From: Tubulanus polymorphus
Taxonomy: Eukaryota; Nemertea; Palaeonemertea; Tubulaniformes; Tubulanidae
NCBI RefSeq assembly: GCF_964204645.1
Contig: NC_134030.1
Span: forward strand, 8,740,278 to 8,804,277
Direction: 5' to 3'
DNA: 64,000 bases
Each line of letters starts with the position of its first letter. Position 1 is the stretch's first letter. A program made the position numbers and the translations under genes. This document shows positions 1 to 9,040 of the stretch, piece after piece. Below the pieces are notes generated by a model. It saw nothing but the letters and a program-made list of their open reading frames with translations. It had not been told where the DNA came from and ran no database searches.

Positions 1-160
1 TTTCATCAAATTTATGAGTGAACGTTCGATTCAAATCGTCCTAATCAGTTTAGACGCGGTAAAATGTGATATTCAATTCATTGGTACTGTACTTGATTTC
101 ACAATAGACCTTAGTTGATTTTGACGAAGCGTTCGCGAAATTAAATCAAAATTTTTCATT

Positions 161-1156
161 ATGGACGATCTACGGCTCATAAACCCACGTTTGGGCGGAA
201 TCATGAACTCGACTGGTGTGTTCATGGAGCGACCTTTCGCCAGTTACGTTCTACTCATGTCGCTTGAAGACCAGACACCAGGCAACGAACGCCGGTCTTC
301 GATTGCCGTTATGCTGGTCGTATTCGTCGCGGGCGTCTTCGGGAATTCGGCCACTTTCATGATAATGACCAGTCGCCGATTCAGGCATTTATCGTACGCG
401 AATTACCTCATCGTTTTATCGGCATGCGATTTCCTGATTTGTAACTATTATACGTCGATGCCTCTGGTGCAATTCATTCTCTTGCACATCAGCAGCGCGC
501 CGATAATGATAATGAAATCCGTGATGAGCTGCCGATTCTACGAATTTGTGCTCAATTTCTTCGGTTTCACCAGCTCGTGGCTACTAGTAGCCATAACGCT
601 TGAACGCGCTGCAGTCGTGCTCTTCCCGTTCACGGCTCGTCTGGTGTGCACGCCGAAATTCGCGCGTTGCGTCATCTTGTTCATCGTCGCGTTGAACGCC
701 GTTTTCTTGCCGATTCACCCGTCGAAAAAGCTATTCTTCCACGACGAACACGGATGCTTTTACGAGGTCGTCGAGAACATTTTCCCGTTGTTCGTTACGA
801 TGATCGTCAGCACCTATTTCCTTCCCATATTTCTGATCGTAACGCTCAATTCGATCATTACCGTTCAGCTATTAAGAGGTTCGAAAGTGGCTTCGACCGA
901 AATAAACAAATCGGCCAAGGCGAAACGGACGACGGTGATGCTCGTCACCGTTTCGCTCACGTTCGCAGTGTTGACTATACCGTCTACGATGATTCCGTAC
1001 TTGCCGTTTAGTCTGAAGCTTAAACTTTATCTTTTAAGCATATTCACTCAGTTGCTATCGTGCAACTATTCCGTTAACTTTTACATCTATCTATTACTCG
1101 GCAAGGAAATCCGCGCCTACTTCGTGGGAAAGATTTGCGCGTCGAAAGCGGAGTAG
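161..1156 (+). CDS. Rhodopsin-class GPCR, copy A of a tandem trio
   Basis: Intronless 331-codon frame for a seven-helix plasma-membrane receptor. Visible class A hallmarks are TM1 GVFGNSATF, TM2 LSACDF with its acidic residue, an extracellular Cys before TM3 (MSCRF) paired with an ECL2 Cys (HGCFYE), ITLERA at the end of TM3 (E-R-A in place of D-R-Y), the Lys/Arg-rich start of TM6, and NFYIYLLLGKEIR in TM7/helix 8 instead of NPxxY. The NFxxYxxxGKxxR tail is reminiscent of invertebrate peptide receptors such as the FMRFamide-receptor group. This is family resemblance only and the ligand is unknown. The frame opens at 161, but the second Met at 203 (MNSTG) aligns with the start of copy C and is the likelier start, giving 317 aa with an N-glycosylation sequon at the N terminus. 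Pseudogene copy B and intact copy C follow on the same strand. Confidence 0.85.
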   Translation: MDDLRLINPRLGGIMNSTGVFMERPFASYVLLMSLEDQTPGNERRSSIAVMLVVFVAGVFGNSATFMIMTSRRFRHLSYANYLIVLSACDFLICNYYTSMPLVQFILLHISSAPIMIMKSVMSCRFYEFVLNFFGFTSSWLLVAITLERAAVVLFPFTARLVCTPKFARCVILFIVALNAVFLPIHPSKKLFFHDEHGCFYEVVENIFPLFVTMIVSTYFLPIFLIVTLNSIITVQLLRGSKVASTEINKSAKAKRTTVMLVTVSLTFAVLTIPSTMIPYLPFSLKLKLYLLSIFTQLLSCNYSVNFYIYLLLGKEIRAYFVGKICASKAE

Positions 1157-1481
1157 GAAATTTCGAAAGGGGCGGGAGTAGATAAAGCGGGTCAGTTTAT
1201 TATAACACATCGCAGGTACTACTACTGAAAACTCGATAACTTTCATCATCCTTCGACAACAGACGCAATAGATGTAGAATGACTACCCGTGGTTTTACAC
1301 AGGAATTAATCCTATAACTGTTGGTATTTTGGTACTAAAAGGTTTATCAACATTAATTCAGTACCTATTTACTGCAAATACTACTGCAACTACCTTATAC
1401 CCGAAAAAGATACTTTAACGATTGTGTGGCATATCGATGTCAATATTTTTTTAGTATATTTGGTATATAGGGAGTGATGTA
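1157..1481. other. Spacer between GPCR copy A and pseudogene copy B
   Basis: AT-rich DNA with no open frame of note. The first half of copy B should lie here if the duplication was complete, but I cannot align it, so copy B looks 5'-truncated or decayed beyond recognition. Confidence 0.4.
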
Positions 1482-1750
1482 AAAATTTGTACAATATGTC
1501 TTACAATATTTTTTGTTATCACCATGAACGCAGTTTCCTCACCAATTCACCCCTCGGAAAAGGAGTGATCCTACGGTCACTGAAATATGCTTTTTTTGAT
1601 TGTCCGAAAAATATGTACCTTGTCTACATAAATTTCCTCGTAGAAAATTATTTTCTCATCCCCATAATACATTCAATTCAATTCTATCATTATTCTGCTA
1701 TTCAGGACTTCAAAAATTGTTTCTACCGACAGTAAAACGGACAAGGCAAA
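1482..1750 (+). pseudogene. GPCR copy B pseudogene, 5' part (TM4 to start of TM6)
   Basis: The DNA aligns at matching spacing with the TM4-TM6 part of copies A and C: a stretch like AACGCCGTTTTC..CCGATTCACCC near 1525-1555, a TM5-like stretch with TTCAATTCTAT near 1675, and AAAACGGACAAGGCAAA at 1734-1750 matching the intracellular loop that leads into TM6. The reading frame is broken and the sequence is AT-enriched relative to copies A and C. The alignment stops exactly at the DIRS boundary and resumes on the other side of the element at 7867. Confidence 0.75.
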
Positions 1751-1795
1751 ATTACAATTTTTGGAACTAAAATTTGTATTTCCGAGTAGTACTTA

Positions 1796-1914
1796 CCCTT
1801 TCCTATGGTTTTTGCCAATATTTTCTAAATTTGGATTTATCGCCAATGGTTTTTCTATACGACCCGGCCCTGCGGTATTGCATTTAGCCACCGGCGAAAT
1901 CCGCCATCTTTTTT
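1796..1914 (+). repeat. DIRS inverted terminal repeat, left
   Basis: Reverse complement of 7729-7847, near-perfect over about 119 bp. It lies at the 3' side of the element's coding strand. The outermost 45 bases (1751-1795) are not part of the inverted repeat but are copied in the internal complementary region. Confidence 0.9.
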
Positions 1915-1969
1915 CGTCATAGCAGACCAAAAAAAAACAGCTATGCGGGGCAGGTGGGCGGGATTCCCA

Positions 1970-2066
1970 CCATAGGAAAGGGTAAGTACTACTCGGAAAT
2001 ACAAATTTTAGTTCCAAAAATTGTAATATTTCCATCGAGTACTGTACCCTTTCCTATGGTTTTTGC
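1970..2066. repeat. DIRS internal complementary region
   Basis: 97 bp that complement both ends of the element in juxtaposed order, with the junction between 2027 and 2028. In DIRS-1 models this region templates completion of the ends and formation of the circular intermediate. Its position downstream of the recombinase frame matches the canonical layout. Confidence 0.9.
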
Positions 2067-2325
2067 TAGACTAGCCTAGCACAAGGATGGTGGGAAAGGT
2101 AGATAGAAAAACCACCGCTCAAACGCAAGGTAAGAGGGAAAAAGAGAGCACTTACCCAAGCACGGAATGGAGCACTGTAGCACAGGGAAGACCGGTTGGC
2201 CACAGTGAGTCCGTCCAGCTCAGGGGCCCCCCCCAGAATTTTGCGAAATTAATACTTGCAGATATGAGCCCAAACTATGTACAAGGATACACCCCCTGTG
2301 ATCCTGATAATGCTACATAAATATT

Positions 2326-3528
2326 CTACACTAAAGGGTCCGATCGGAAAGAACGGACACCTTGAGCCATGACAACAGGACCCAGTGAAGCTAATGAGCC
2401 TAACTGGCCTGAAACATCCCGTAAATAAAATGACGTGAATGTCGACGGTGAATTCCAAAAGGCGGCCCGACAGACTTCCTCCAACGGAGCACCCGAAAAG
2501 GCTGCGCAGGAAGTAGCCATAGACCTCACTTGATGAGAAACGACTCCCTCCGAGGAAAGATTCTCCTTCAATAAAATGTCCTTGATCATTGAAGAGACCC
2601 ATCGGGCTACTGTGTCCCGCGAAATATCACCCTTTAGGTGATCCAGCAGCGGAATAAATAACCGCTCCCGTGAACCCCTCCGTGAAGCAGAGCGATCTAA
2701 ATAGAAACACAACGCCCGCACAGGACATAAAGTCCTGTCCGGGATGCCCGGTTCCACTCGATGTTTTAGGGCTTTAATTCGCCATTGACGCCCAACCGAG
2801 CCTGGTCGTTGGTTCTTTGCCAAAAATTCCAAAGCAGGCCGCAGCGAAACAAATTCATTCGCTGGCCCAAAGACAATGTGACCTGGTCGGACTGAAAGCG
2901 CATGAATCTCAGAGCGACGGGCCGAGCAAGCCAAGAACAGCAAAAATACAGTCTTTTTTGACAAATTTGCAAAAGACGCTGCCGAAAGAGGTTCAAATGG
3001 AGCCTCCATTAACTTCTTCAAAATTACAGACAGATCCCATGGTGGAACTGTCCTTGTTACCCGAGGCCGGGAAATAGAAAACCCAGCAACCAGCTGGGAT
3101 ATCCGATGATCCCCTGCTACATTTGGCCATCCAGAAGCACGCAATGTATGAGAAATCGCGGAGCGGTAACCTTTAATAGTTATGACCTGTAAACCTTTTG
3201 CTACAAATAGGTGCAGTAAAAAATCTGCCAATTGAGCTACAGAGGGTGAGCATGGATCAATTTCCCCTGCAGCACACCAATCCGCAAAATGACTCCACTT
3301 GGCATCGTAAATGGTACTTGTTGATGGCCGCTTAGATCCTGCGATAAAGGAGGCAGCCTGTTCTGAAAAGCCTGAAGCTGACAAGGATCGCTGGACAATG
3401 GCCAGGCGAGCAGATTTAACCACTGGCTGTTTGGATGATGCCGAAAGATCCCCTGAGACAGAAGCGATGGGAAATTCGGAAGAATCCTGGGGTTGTCGCA
3501 CAGTAGGTTGAGAAGTGGTAGGAACCAT
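2326..3528 (-). CDS. DIRS tyrosine recombinase
   Basis: Roughly 400 aa counted from the Met at 3528 to the stop at 2326. The same frame is open far upstream across the RT gene, so the true start is uncertain. The recombinase would integrate the circular cDNA. Tyrosine-recombinase catalytic residues are visible in order: Arg in ARRSEIHAL, the H-x-x-R pair in SHQVRSMATSC, a downstream W in CRAAFW, and the nucleophile Tyr in TSFYLRDV (codon 2427-2425). An N-terminal SAM-like DNA-binding part (STIYDAKWSHFADWC...) precedes the catalytic domain. The frame overlaps the 3' end of the RT frame by about 290 bases, as is usual in DIRS elements. Confidence 0.88.
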   Translation of the reverse strand: MVPTTSQPTVRQPQDSSEFPIASVSGDLSASSKQPVVKSARLAIVQRSLSASGFSEQAASFIAGSKRPSTSTIYDAKWSHFADWCAAGEIDPCSPSVAQLADFLLHLFVAKGLQVITIKGYRSAISHTLRASGWPNVAGDHRISQLVAGFSISRPRVTRTVPPWDLSVILKKLMEAPFEPLSAASFANLSKKTVFLLFLACSARRSEIHALSVRPGHIVFGPANEFVSLRPALEFLAKNQRPGSVGRQWRIKALKHRVEPGIPDRTLCPVRALCFYLDRSASRRGSRERLFIPLLDHLKGDISRDTVARWVSSMIKDILLKENLSSEGVVSHQVRSMATSCAAFSGAPLEEVCRAAFWNSPSTFTSFYLRDVSGQLGSLASLGPVVMAQGVRSFRSDPLV

Positions 3529-5408
3529 TTCTGAGCCGGCCAACATGGTGCTACCAGAACTATGTTGCAATTGACTGATCTCTCTATTTGATCCAGTAAG
3601 CGCGGCAGGACTGGTGTGGGCGGGAACGCATACGCATGCATCCCCGACCAGTCCAGAGAGAAGGCATCGACCCCCCACGCTTCCGCGTCTGGAAACGGGG
3701 ACACAAACAGAGGACACCTCCGATTGAACCGGGTGGCAAACAGATCCAGCAGCGGATTGCCAAAAATGCCCCGAACCCGATCGGCTACTTCTTGGTGGAG
3801 AACCCATTCTGTCGCAATAGCCTGACCTCGACGAGACAGAGCATCGGCCATCACGTTCCTTTTCCCTGCTAAATGTGCCACAGTCAGGGACACGCCCTTT
3901 GTCTGGCACCAAAGAAGAATTTTGGCCGACAGACCTGTGAGGGTTTCTGAGTGAGTGCCCCCTTGGTTCTGGAGGTAAGCCCTCACTGTTGAATTGTCTG
4001 TGGCTAGCCAAACGTGGTGGCCCTCCACTCTCCTGTGAAAGAACTTCAGGGCCTTCCACACGGCCAGCATTTCTAGGAAATTTATGTGGTTGGTGGCCTC
4101 GTAGCGAGACCATTTCCCGGCTTTGACTCGGTTCTCCAGATGTGCCCCCCAACCTTGGTGACTGGCATCCGTGAATACACGAACTGGAGCCTCTAACGGG
4201 GCTAGTGACACCCCGAGCCGAAGATTCGTAGTGGCCGCCCACCACTGAAGATCCGGACTTAGATCGGTTGGAGGTACGGGAATCAAGGCCTCCCAGTTGC
4301 CCTTCGACTGAGACCAGAAGACCTTCCAATATTGTTGCAAGCGCCTGCTTCTGAGGCGGCCTAAGGGCACCACCAGACCCATGGAGCTGATGGAGCCTAG
4401 AAGCCGTGACCAGTAACGAGCTGTTCTCGGGGTTGTGGACACTCCCGCTACAGCTTCTTGAAGTTTGGCCACTCGAACCATAGACGGAAAGACTTTGCCG
4501 ATTCGGAGATCGAAGTCCATGCCGAGATAAGTGAACTGTTGGGCCGGCGTCAACTGAGATTTTTCCCTGTTTACGCGGAACCCTAGCTGATGGACTACGT
4601 CCAAGACTGAGGTCATTGCCTCCCGACATTCCTGAGCCGAATTCGCGACTATTAACCAGTCGTCGAGGTAAACGAACAGTCGAACACCCCTTGACTGAAG
4701 TACCTTCTGAACTGACTTGACCAACTTGGTGAAAACCCACGGGGCCGTACTGAGGCCAAATGGAAGAGACCTGAATTGGAACTGGCGGCCTTTCCACTTT
4801 ATCCTGAGAAATCGCCGAGATTTTGGGTGAATTGGAACCTGAAAGTAAGCATCTTTCAGGTCCAATGAAGCCGCCCATTGACCCGGACGGAGCCCTTGAA
4901 TCACGTCCTTGGGCTTGGTCATCCGGAACCTTGGAATGTCTAGGTGCCGATTGAGGGATGACAGATCTATCACTGTCCGTTGACCCCCTGTGGCCTTTGG
5001 TACCATGAATATTCGAGAAAACCAGCCGGGAGAAGTTTCGTTGCAAACTGGTTCTATCGCTCCCTTCTCTGCCAGTTCCTTGAGAGCCGGAGAGATTAAG
5101 GCCTCCTGACCTGGTTTTGGCCGCATGTCGGGAGGTGACCTCATCAGGCGCGGTCGCCTTAGGAAACGGAGACGGTAGCCCCGAGAGACGACCCGGGAGG
5201 GCCAACCGTCTCCAAAGAGGTCGGACCAGTGGGTTGCTGCCTGCTGCAGACAACCTCCCACTGGTCCCAAGAATTCATTTCGAGTTTTTCCGAAAGGAAG
5301 AGCCCCTTTTTGGAGCCTTCCCCTTGCCTCGATACGAACCGGAACTGTTACGACCGGACGAGGCTTGACACGATTGTTGAAGTTGCGCGCTAGTTCTCCA
5401 ACCGGCAT
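3237..5408 (-). CDS. DIRS reverse transcriptase / RNase H
   Basis: 723-codon frame. RT motifs appear in order: LKDAYFQVPIHP (motif A), RSLPFGLSTAPWVF (motif B) and YLDDW (motif C, 4671-4657). An RNase H domain follows with FTDASHQGWG, NFLEMLAVWKAL, WLATDNSTVRAYL and NVMADALSRRG, which supply its acidic residues. The C-terminal block (LDLFATRFNRR, DAFSLDWS, YAFPPTPVL) resembles the region after RNase H in other metazoan DIRS polymerases, where a methyltransferase-like domain has been described; I am unsure of that assignment. No frameshift or stop is present. It overlaps the end of gag by about 130 bases in another frame, implying reinitiation or frameshifting. Confidence 0.92.
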   Translation of the reverse strand: MPVGELARNFNNRVKPRPVVTVPVRIEARGRLQKGALPFGKTRNEFLGPVGGCLQQAATHWSDLFGDGWPSRVVSRGYRLRFLRRPRLMRSPPDMRPKPGQEALISPALKELAEKGAIEPVCNETSPGWFSRIFMVPKATGGQRTVIDLSSLNRHLDIPRFRMTKPKDVIQGLRPGQWAASLDLKDAYFQVPIHPKSRRFLRIKWKGRQFQFRSLPFGLSTAPWVFTKLVKSVQKVLQSRGVRLFVYLDDWLIVANSAQECREAMTSVLDVVHQLGFRVNREKSQLTPAQQFTYLGMDFDLRIGKVFPSMVRVAKLQEAVAGVSTTPRTARYWSRLLGSISSMGLVVPLGRLRSRRLQQYWKVFWSQSKGNWEALIPVPPTDLSPDLQWWAATTNLRLGVSLAPLEAPVRVFTDASHQGWGAHLENRVKAGKWSRYEATNHINFLEMLAVWKALKFFHRRVEGHHVWLATDNSTVRAYLQNQGGTHSETLTGLSAKILLWCQTKGVSLTVAHLAGKRNVMADALSRRGQAIATEWVLHQEVADRVRGIFGNPLLDLFATRFNRRCPLFVSPFPDAEAWGVDAFSLDWSGMHAYAFPPTPVLPRLLDQIERSVNCNIVLVAPCWPAQKWFLPLLNLLCDNPRILPNFPSLLSQGIFRHHPNSQWLNLLAWPLSSDPCQLQAFQNRLPPLSQDLSGHQQVPFTMPSGVILRIGVLQGKLIHAHPL

Positions 5409-7545
5409 CCGAAGCCGCCTGAGAAAGCGCTGAAGTTTGAGATGGTCCTGTTTGCGTCCGTGCCGAACCTTGCGCCGCCGGCGTCGGACCAGAACGCTTT
5501 TTCCACGGAGTTCGGGGGTTGGACTTGGCCTGAACCTCCCGAATCTTCCTCAGCTCTGCGGAAACCGGAGCGCACCAACCGGAGAAGAGACGTGAAGACG
5601 TCCCCAATGGGGCTCTCAGCAAAGCATTGGACACCATATCCGGTAGACGAGTTTTGGCACTGGAGTCCATCACTGACTGACGGGAGGCTAACACCAGATT
5701 AGCCTGACCCCGAACCGACAACGGAATTACATGCGAAACAGACCGAGCCAAAGATTGGATAATCCGGTCCATTCCCTCCAGTTTTAGGGCAACTGACTCT
5801 GGGTCGGAGCCCGCATGAACGGCGGCGTGAGTCTCGCGAAGCTCACCCGTCAACACCTTAAGTGCCATATCTTGAAACGAACCAACCCTGGTAAGATTGT
5901 CCAGGATTGACGTCATGGCCACCAAACCGGACTTAGGCAAACGAATACCCGACTGTGCTGTAACAGTATCCGGGCTGATCAAAGTATAATCAGCATCCAG
6001 GCAGTTATGACTGTGATCCACAGCACCTGGAGTTGCGTAATACGCCGAGCGAAATGCGCCTATAGGTGGATCGGTTGAACTAAAATATTTCCCAGATTTC
6101 ATACCCCGTTCTGGAGGGGGAAATGAAAAAGTTCCAGGCCGACATTCACCCCATAATTGCGTATCCAATCGAGCCCATTCTCTTGAAACCGCTGACGATT
6201 CCCGTAAAACGTTAAGATCGGAGTCCGGAGGGCGATAAGCTTCCATTGACTCACCGACCAGAGGAGCTGCTGTGGGCTTAGCGCGAGTTGCCCCGTGCTT
6301 GACAAAGAACTCACTTATCATCGCTCTAAATGGCATGTCCCCCGCTGGTTCGGATAAAACTGAACGGGACGGAGATACATTGCGAGCCAGGGAAGCCCCC
6401 ATCGTCTGGGGCAACCCACAATTGCTTGCGACAGGAACGACCCCAGAAGGAATTGCCGCCTCTGGGACCGGATCCTCATTGAAATCAGACCCTACCGCAG
6501 CATCCAGGAATTCAGAGTCAGAATTCCGAAAAACTGAGTGGGCTGGCGAACTTCTAACCGGACAATCAGGAATAGGCTTACCTGTTGTAGAAGTTGCAGC
6601 GACTTGTTGCGACGAAGATAACAAGTTTAAAATTTTCTCCTCAAATACATGGAAATCCTTCTGAGTCAGGTATTTTCCAGTATCCCGACGATCATGCCGA
6701 CTTCGGTGACGGTCCCTCGAACGGGATCGTGACCTACTAGAAGAATCGCTTTCATCGCTAACCGACGTCGACGAACGATGAGAAGACCGACGGCGAAACT
6801 TCCGACAATAACGATCGTAGTCCCTCTCGCGATCAAACCTTGATCTGCGAGAAGGAGATCTTGCTCGTTTATTACGCTCCCGGCGTCTAAATCTAGTGGG
6901 AGAGCGAGCTCTATCCCCGGAGCGACGATCAGAATCAGACGATGAACGTACCGGATGTTTTGTACCGGACGACGTCTGGACCGGACCGGTGGCCGAACCG
7001 GACCGAACCGGACCGATGCCCGACCCGGACCGGACCGGTACCGACCGAACCGGTGCGGGCCGTTCGCGACTACCGCGGCGCGCGCTCGGTTCCGAACATG
7101 TAGTCTGAACCGGCCGAACCGGCCGAACCGGTGAACGACCAGAGACCGGTGAATGACCGGAGACCGGTGCCGGTGAACCAGCGTTCTTCCCCGGTGAACG
7201 GAGTTGGGAAGCCGATCGTACCTGAACGACCGGCGACCGCTCCGCTTTACGATAAGAAACAGGATTAGAAACGTCGGTTGGCACATCGGCCGAAACCGAC
7301 GAATCCCTGCTAACTCGACGACGATCTCTTAGTTTAAGAGCCTTATCGGCCCGAAGCCAAAGGTCCTCGGACCACACGACGCAAATATTGCAAGGATTGC
7401 TCCTTGCACATATTTGACCGGATTTGCGCCTGCACGACGCACATGAATCGTGGTTGTCCCAGGCGCCAAACAAATGCCCGCATCCCTCCCCGCCACGATG
7501 CTGACCCTTAGGAGGGGGTGGCATAATTATCCTGTTACAAATCAA
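5275..7545 (-). CDS. DIRS gag-like protein with RS domain
   Basis: 756-codon frame; Met8 (7524) is a plausible alternative start. The N terminus has a cluster of Cys/His (C22, H24, H32, C35, C38, C46, C52, C55) likely to bind zinc. It is followed by a low-complexity region rich in PVRS/PVRP, encoded by repeats of CCGGACCGGT-like DNA around 6960-7250. Next is a strongly basic arginine-serine segment (RRRSSHRSSTS, SSRSRSRSRDRHRSR), and the C-terminal half is a more conventional folded region. As the first and largest non-enzymatic frame of a DIRS element it should be the structural nucleocapsid-type protein. The RS domain is discussed as a finding. Confidence 0.8.
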   Translation of the reverse strand: MICNRIIMPPPPKGQHRGGEGCGHLFGAWDNHDSCASCRRKSGQICARSNPCNICVVWSEDLWLRADKALKLRDRRRVSRDSSVSADVPTDVSNPVSYRKAERSPVVQVRSASQLRSPGKNAGSPAPVSGHSPVSGRSPVRPVRPVQTTCSEPSARRGSRERPAPVRSVPVRSGSGIGPVRSGSATGPVQTSSGTKHPVRSSSDSDRRSGDRARSPTRFRRRERNKRARSPSRRSRFDRERDYDRYCRKFRRRSSHRSSTSVSDESDSSSRSRSRSRDRHRSRHDRRDTGKYLTQKDFHVFEEKILNLLSSSQQVAATSTTGKPIPDCPVRSSPAHSVFRNSDSEFLDAAVGSDFNEDPVPEAAIPSGVVPVASNCGLPQTMGASLARNVSPSRSVLSEPAGDMPFRAMISEFFVKHGATRAKPTAAPLVGESMEAYRPPDSDLNVLRESSAVSREWARLDTQLWGECRPGTFSFPPPERGMKSGKYFSSTDPPIGAFRSAYYATPGAVDHSHNCLDADYTLISPDTVTAQSGIRLPKSGLVAMTSILDNLTRVGSFQDMALKVLTGELRETHAAVHAGSDPESVALKLEGMDRIIQSLARSVSHVIPLSVRGQANLVLASRQSVMDSSAKTRLPDMVSNALLRAPLGTSSRLFSGWCAPVSAELRKIREVQAKSNPRTPWKKRSGPTPAAQGSARTQTGPSQTSALSQAASDAGWRTSAQLQQSCQASSGRNSSGSYRGKGKAPKRGSSFRKNSK

Positions 7546-7728
7546 AACAATTCAATTCAATTCAATCAAATTATATTTGTAAATAAAATTCTTACGGAAA
7601 AAAAGAAATCAGGGATAACCCCCAAACCGAACGGACTCACCGTTACGAGAGTGAAAACTCCCTAATATCCTAATTCCCAGATTTTTACGGCGAAAAAATC
7701 CAACGCGTTCTACTGCGAGAACGCCAAG

Positions 7729-7847
7729 AAAAAAGATGGCGGATTTCGCCGGTGGCTAAATGCAATACCGCAGGGCCGGGTCGTATAGAAAAACCATTGG
7801 CGATAAATCCAAATTTAGAAAATATTGGCAAAAACCATAGGAAAGGG
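7729..7847 (+). repeat. DIRS inverted terminal repeat, right
   Basis: Reverse complement of 1796-1914. It sits at the 5' side of the element's coding strand, upstream of gag, and so probably carries the element promoter. The final 19 bases (7848-7866) are unique to this end and reappear complemented in the internal complementary region. Confidence 0.9.
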
Positions 7848-7866
7848 TACAGTACTCGATGGAAAT

Positions 7867-8042
7867 ATGTATGATGTTCATGCTTGAACCAGTAGCACCC
7901 ACATGTTGACTATTCGGCATTAGTTTGTAAATCTAAAATTTTGTATTCACTCAATTATTGTCATGCAATGATTCCTTCAGGTTTTACATATACTTCTTAC
8001 TCGGTAAAGATGTATGGATTTCTTAAGAAAATTTAAAAATCT
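7867..8042 (+). pseudogene. GPCR copy B pseudogene, 3' part (TM6-TM7)
   Basis: Continues copy B directly after the DIRS insertion. ATGATGTTCATGCTTGAACC aligns with the copy C codons for VMLVT. The stretch near 7950-8010 (ATTCACTCAATTATTG and TTTTACATATACTTCTTACT) aligns with the TM7/helix 8 codons, including the SxNFYIYLLLGKE region. Frameshifts and stops are present. No bases appear lost between the two halves. Confidence 0.75.
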
Positions 8043-9040
8043 GCTACACTTGTATGACAAATATTCTATGAATGACCAACCCTTTGGTCAGCAAATAGTA
8101 TGGTAATTGCCACAAAAAATCAATGTCATTTTTATTCAACGATTCATAAGTTCATCCAAAAGAAATGCGTACTCCCACAGCAGGGATTCGAACCTGATGG
8201 CACAGGATTGCCACCATATGAAACCCTGCCACACTAATCCTGGGGCTGGTTCCTCAGTTGAGAAAATGGTCTTAAATCTTAAGACTGGTCTTAAGTTGTT
8301 AGATTGGTTATAGAACTAAGATGGTCTTAGATTGGTCTTAAGTCTAAGCCATGACCATGGAACTGGGCCCAGGTGCACAATGTTTGGCTTCTTCCCTCGT
8401 TATTGATTCCATACACAGTTGGATTTTGATCGACATCAACACACCAATAATTTCCCCATGATTTCTAAAAAATCCTGCTCAAAATGATTATTACGCTGCC
8501 AGATTATTTTATGAACAGTTTATAATGGATGGCAACAAATTGACAATGACGCTATAGGACATATATTCATAGGGTTCATAGTACTTTTTACCTATCTTTT
8601 AATTAAAATGGCAAATGTGCCACGTTTATCATTTATGACGACCGAAACCCTCAATCCTAATCCACAACATAAATTATCAACTCAACATCAGTTGTCTACA
8701 TGCATGTGAAAAATGGATTTGAAATGGAGGGCAGATTATCATGGACGATATGTCTATAATACTGAACGTGTAGTATTATTTACAATTCTGACACAATGAA
8801 ACGAATTCATCCTTTTTCAAAGCAAATTTAGAATCGCACTCTCACATTGTATGAAAGAATATATAAAGTATTTTAAGTGAAATTTACCAATCACAATAGA
8901 TGTATTATGTTACGAAAAATTCTTTAGCCACGAAGAGTCACCGAAAAAAAATCGAATTTAACTTATAAATTAATAGATAAAGAGGGATTTCACATTCTAT
9001 TCACCTACAACAACTGTAACATTGCTTATCTTTTGTTGAC
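8043..9040. other. Spacer with SINE/MITE remnants upstream of GPCR copy C
   Basis: At 8168-8190 the complement carries a Pol III B-box-like sequence (GGTTCGAATCCCTGCTGTGG), marking a degenerate tRNA-derived SINE on the - strand. At about 8241-8375 there is a MITE-like segment with imperfect ends (GGGGCTGGTTCC and GGAACTGGGCCC) and internal palindromic TTAAGACTGGTCTTAA copies; a related fragment is at 58510-58575. The remaining 660 bases show no gene and presumably include the copy C promoter. Confidence 0.5.

Larger units (their letters stand above)
1751..7866 (-). mobile_element. Complete DIRS-type tyrosine-recombinase retrotransposon
   Basis: A 6116-bp element with inverted terminal repeats (1796-1914 and 7729-7847) and an internal complementary region at 1970-2066. 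The latter is the reverse complement of the two element ends joined together: 1970-2027 complements 1751-1808 and 2028-2066 complements 7828-7866. That signature defines both borders to the base and is diagnostic of DIRS elements, which integrate through a circular intermediate using a tyrosine recombinase and leave no target duplication. The - strand carries gag, RT/RNase H and recombinase frames in that order, all open, so the copy may be recent and possibly competent. It sits inside GPCR pseudogene B. Confidence 0.93.

Noticed and set aside
3529-5253. Very long open frame on - extending the recombinase frame across the RT gene
   Set aside because: The same strand encodes a well-supported RT/RNase H in another frame with all motifs. 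The extension lacks domain-like sequence, and overlapping open frames are usual in GC-rich DIRS DNA. Only the part from about 3528 onward is recombinase-like.
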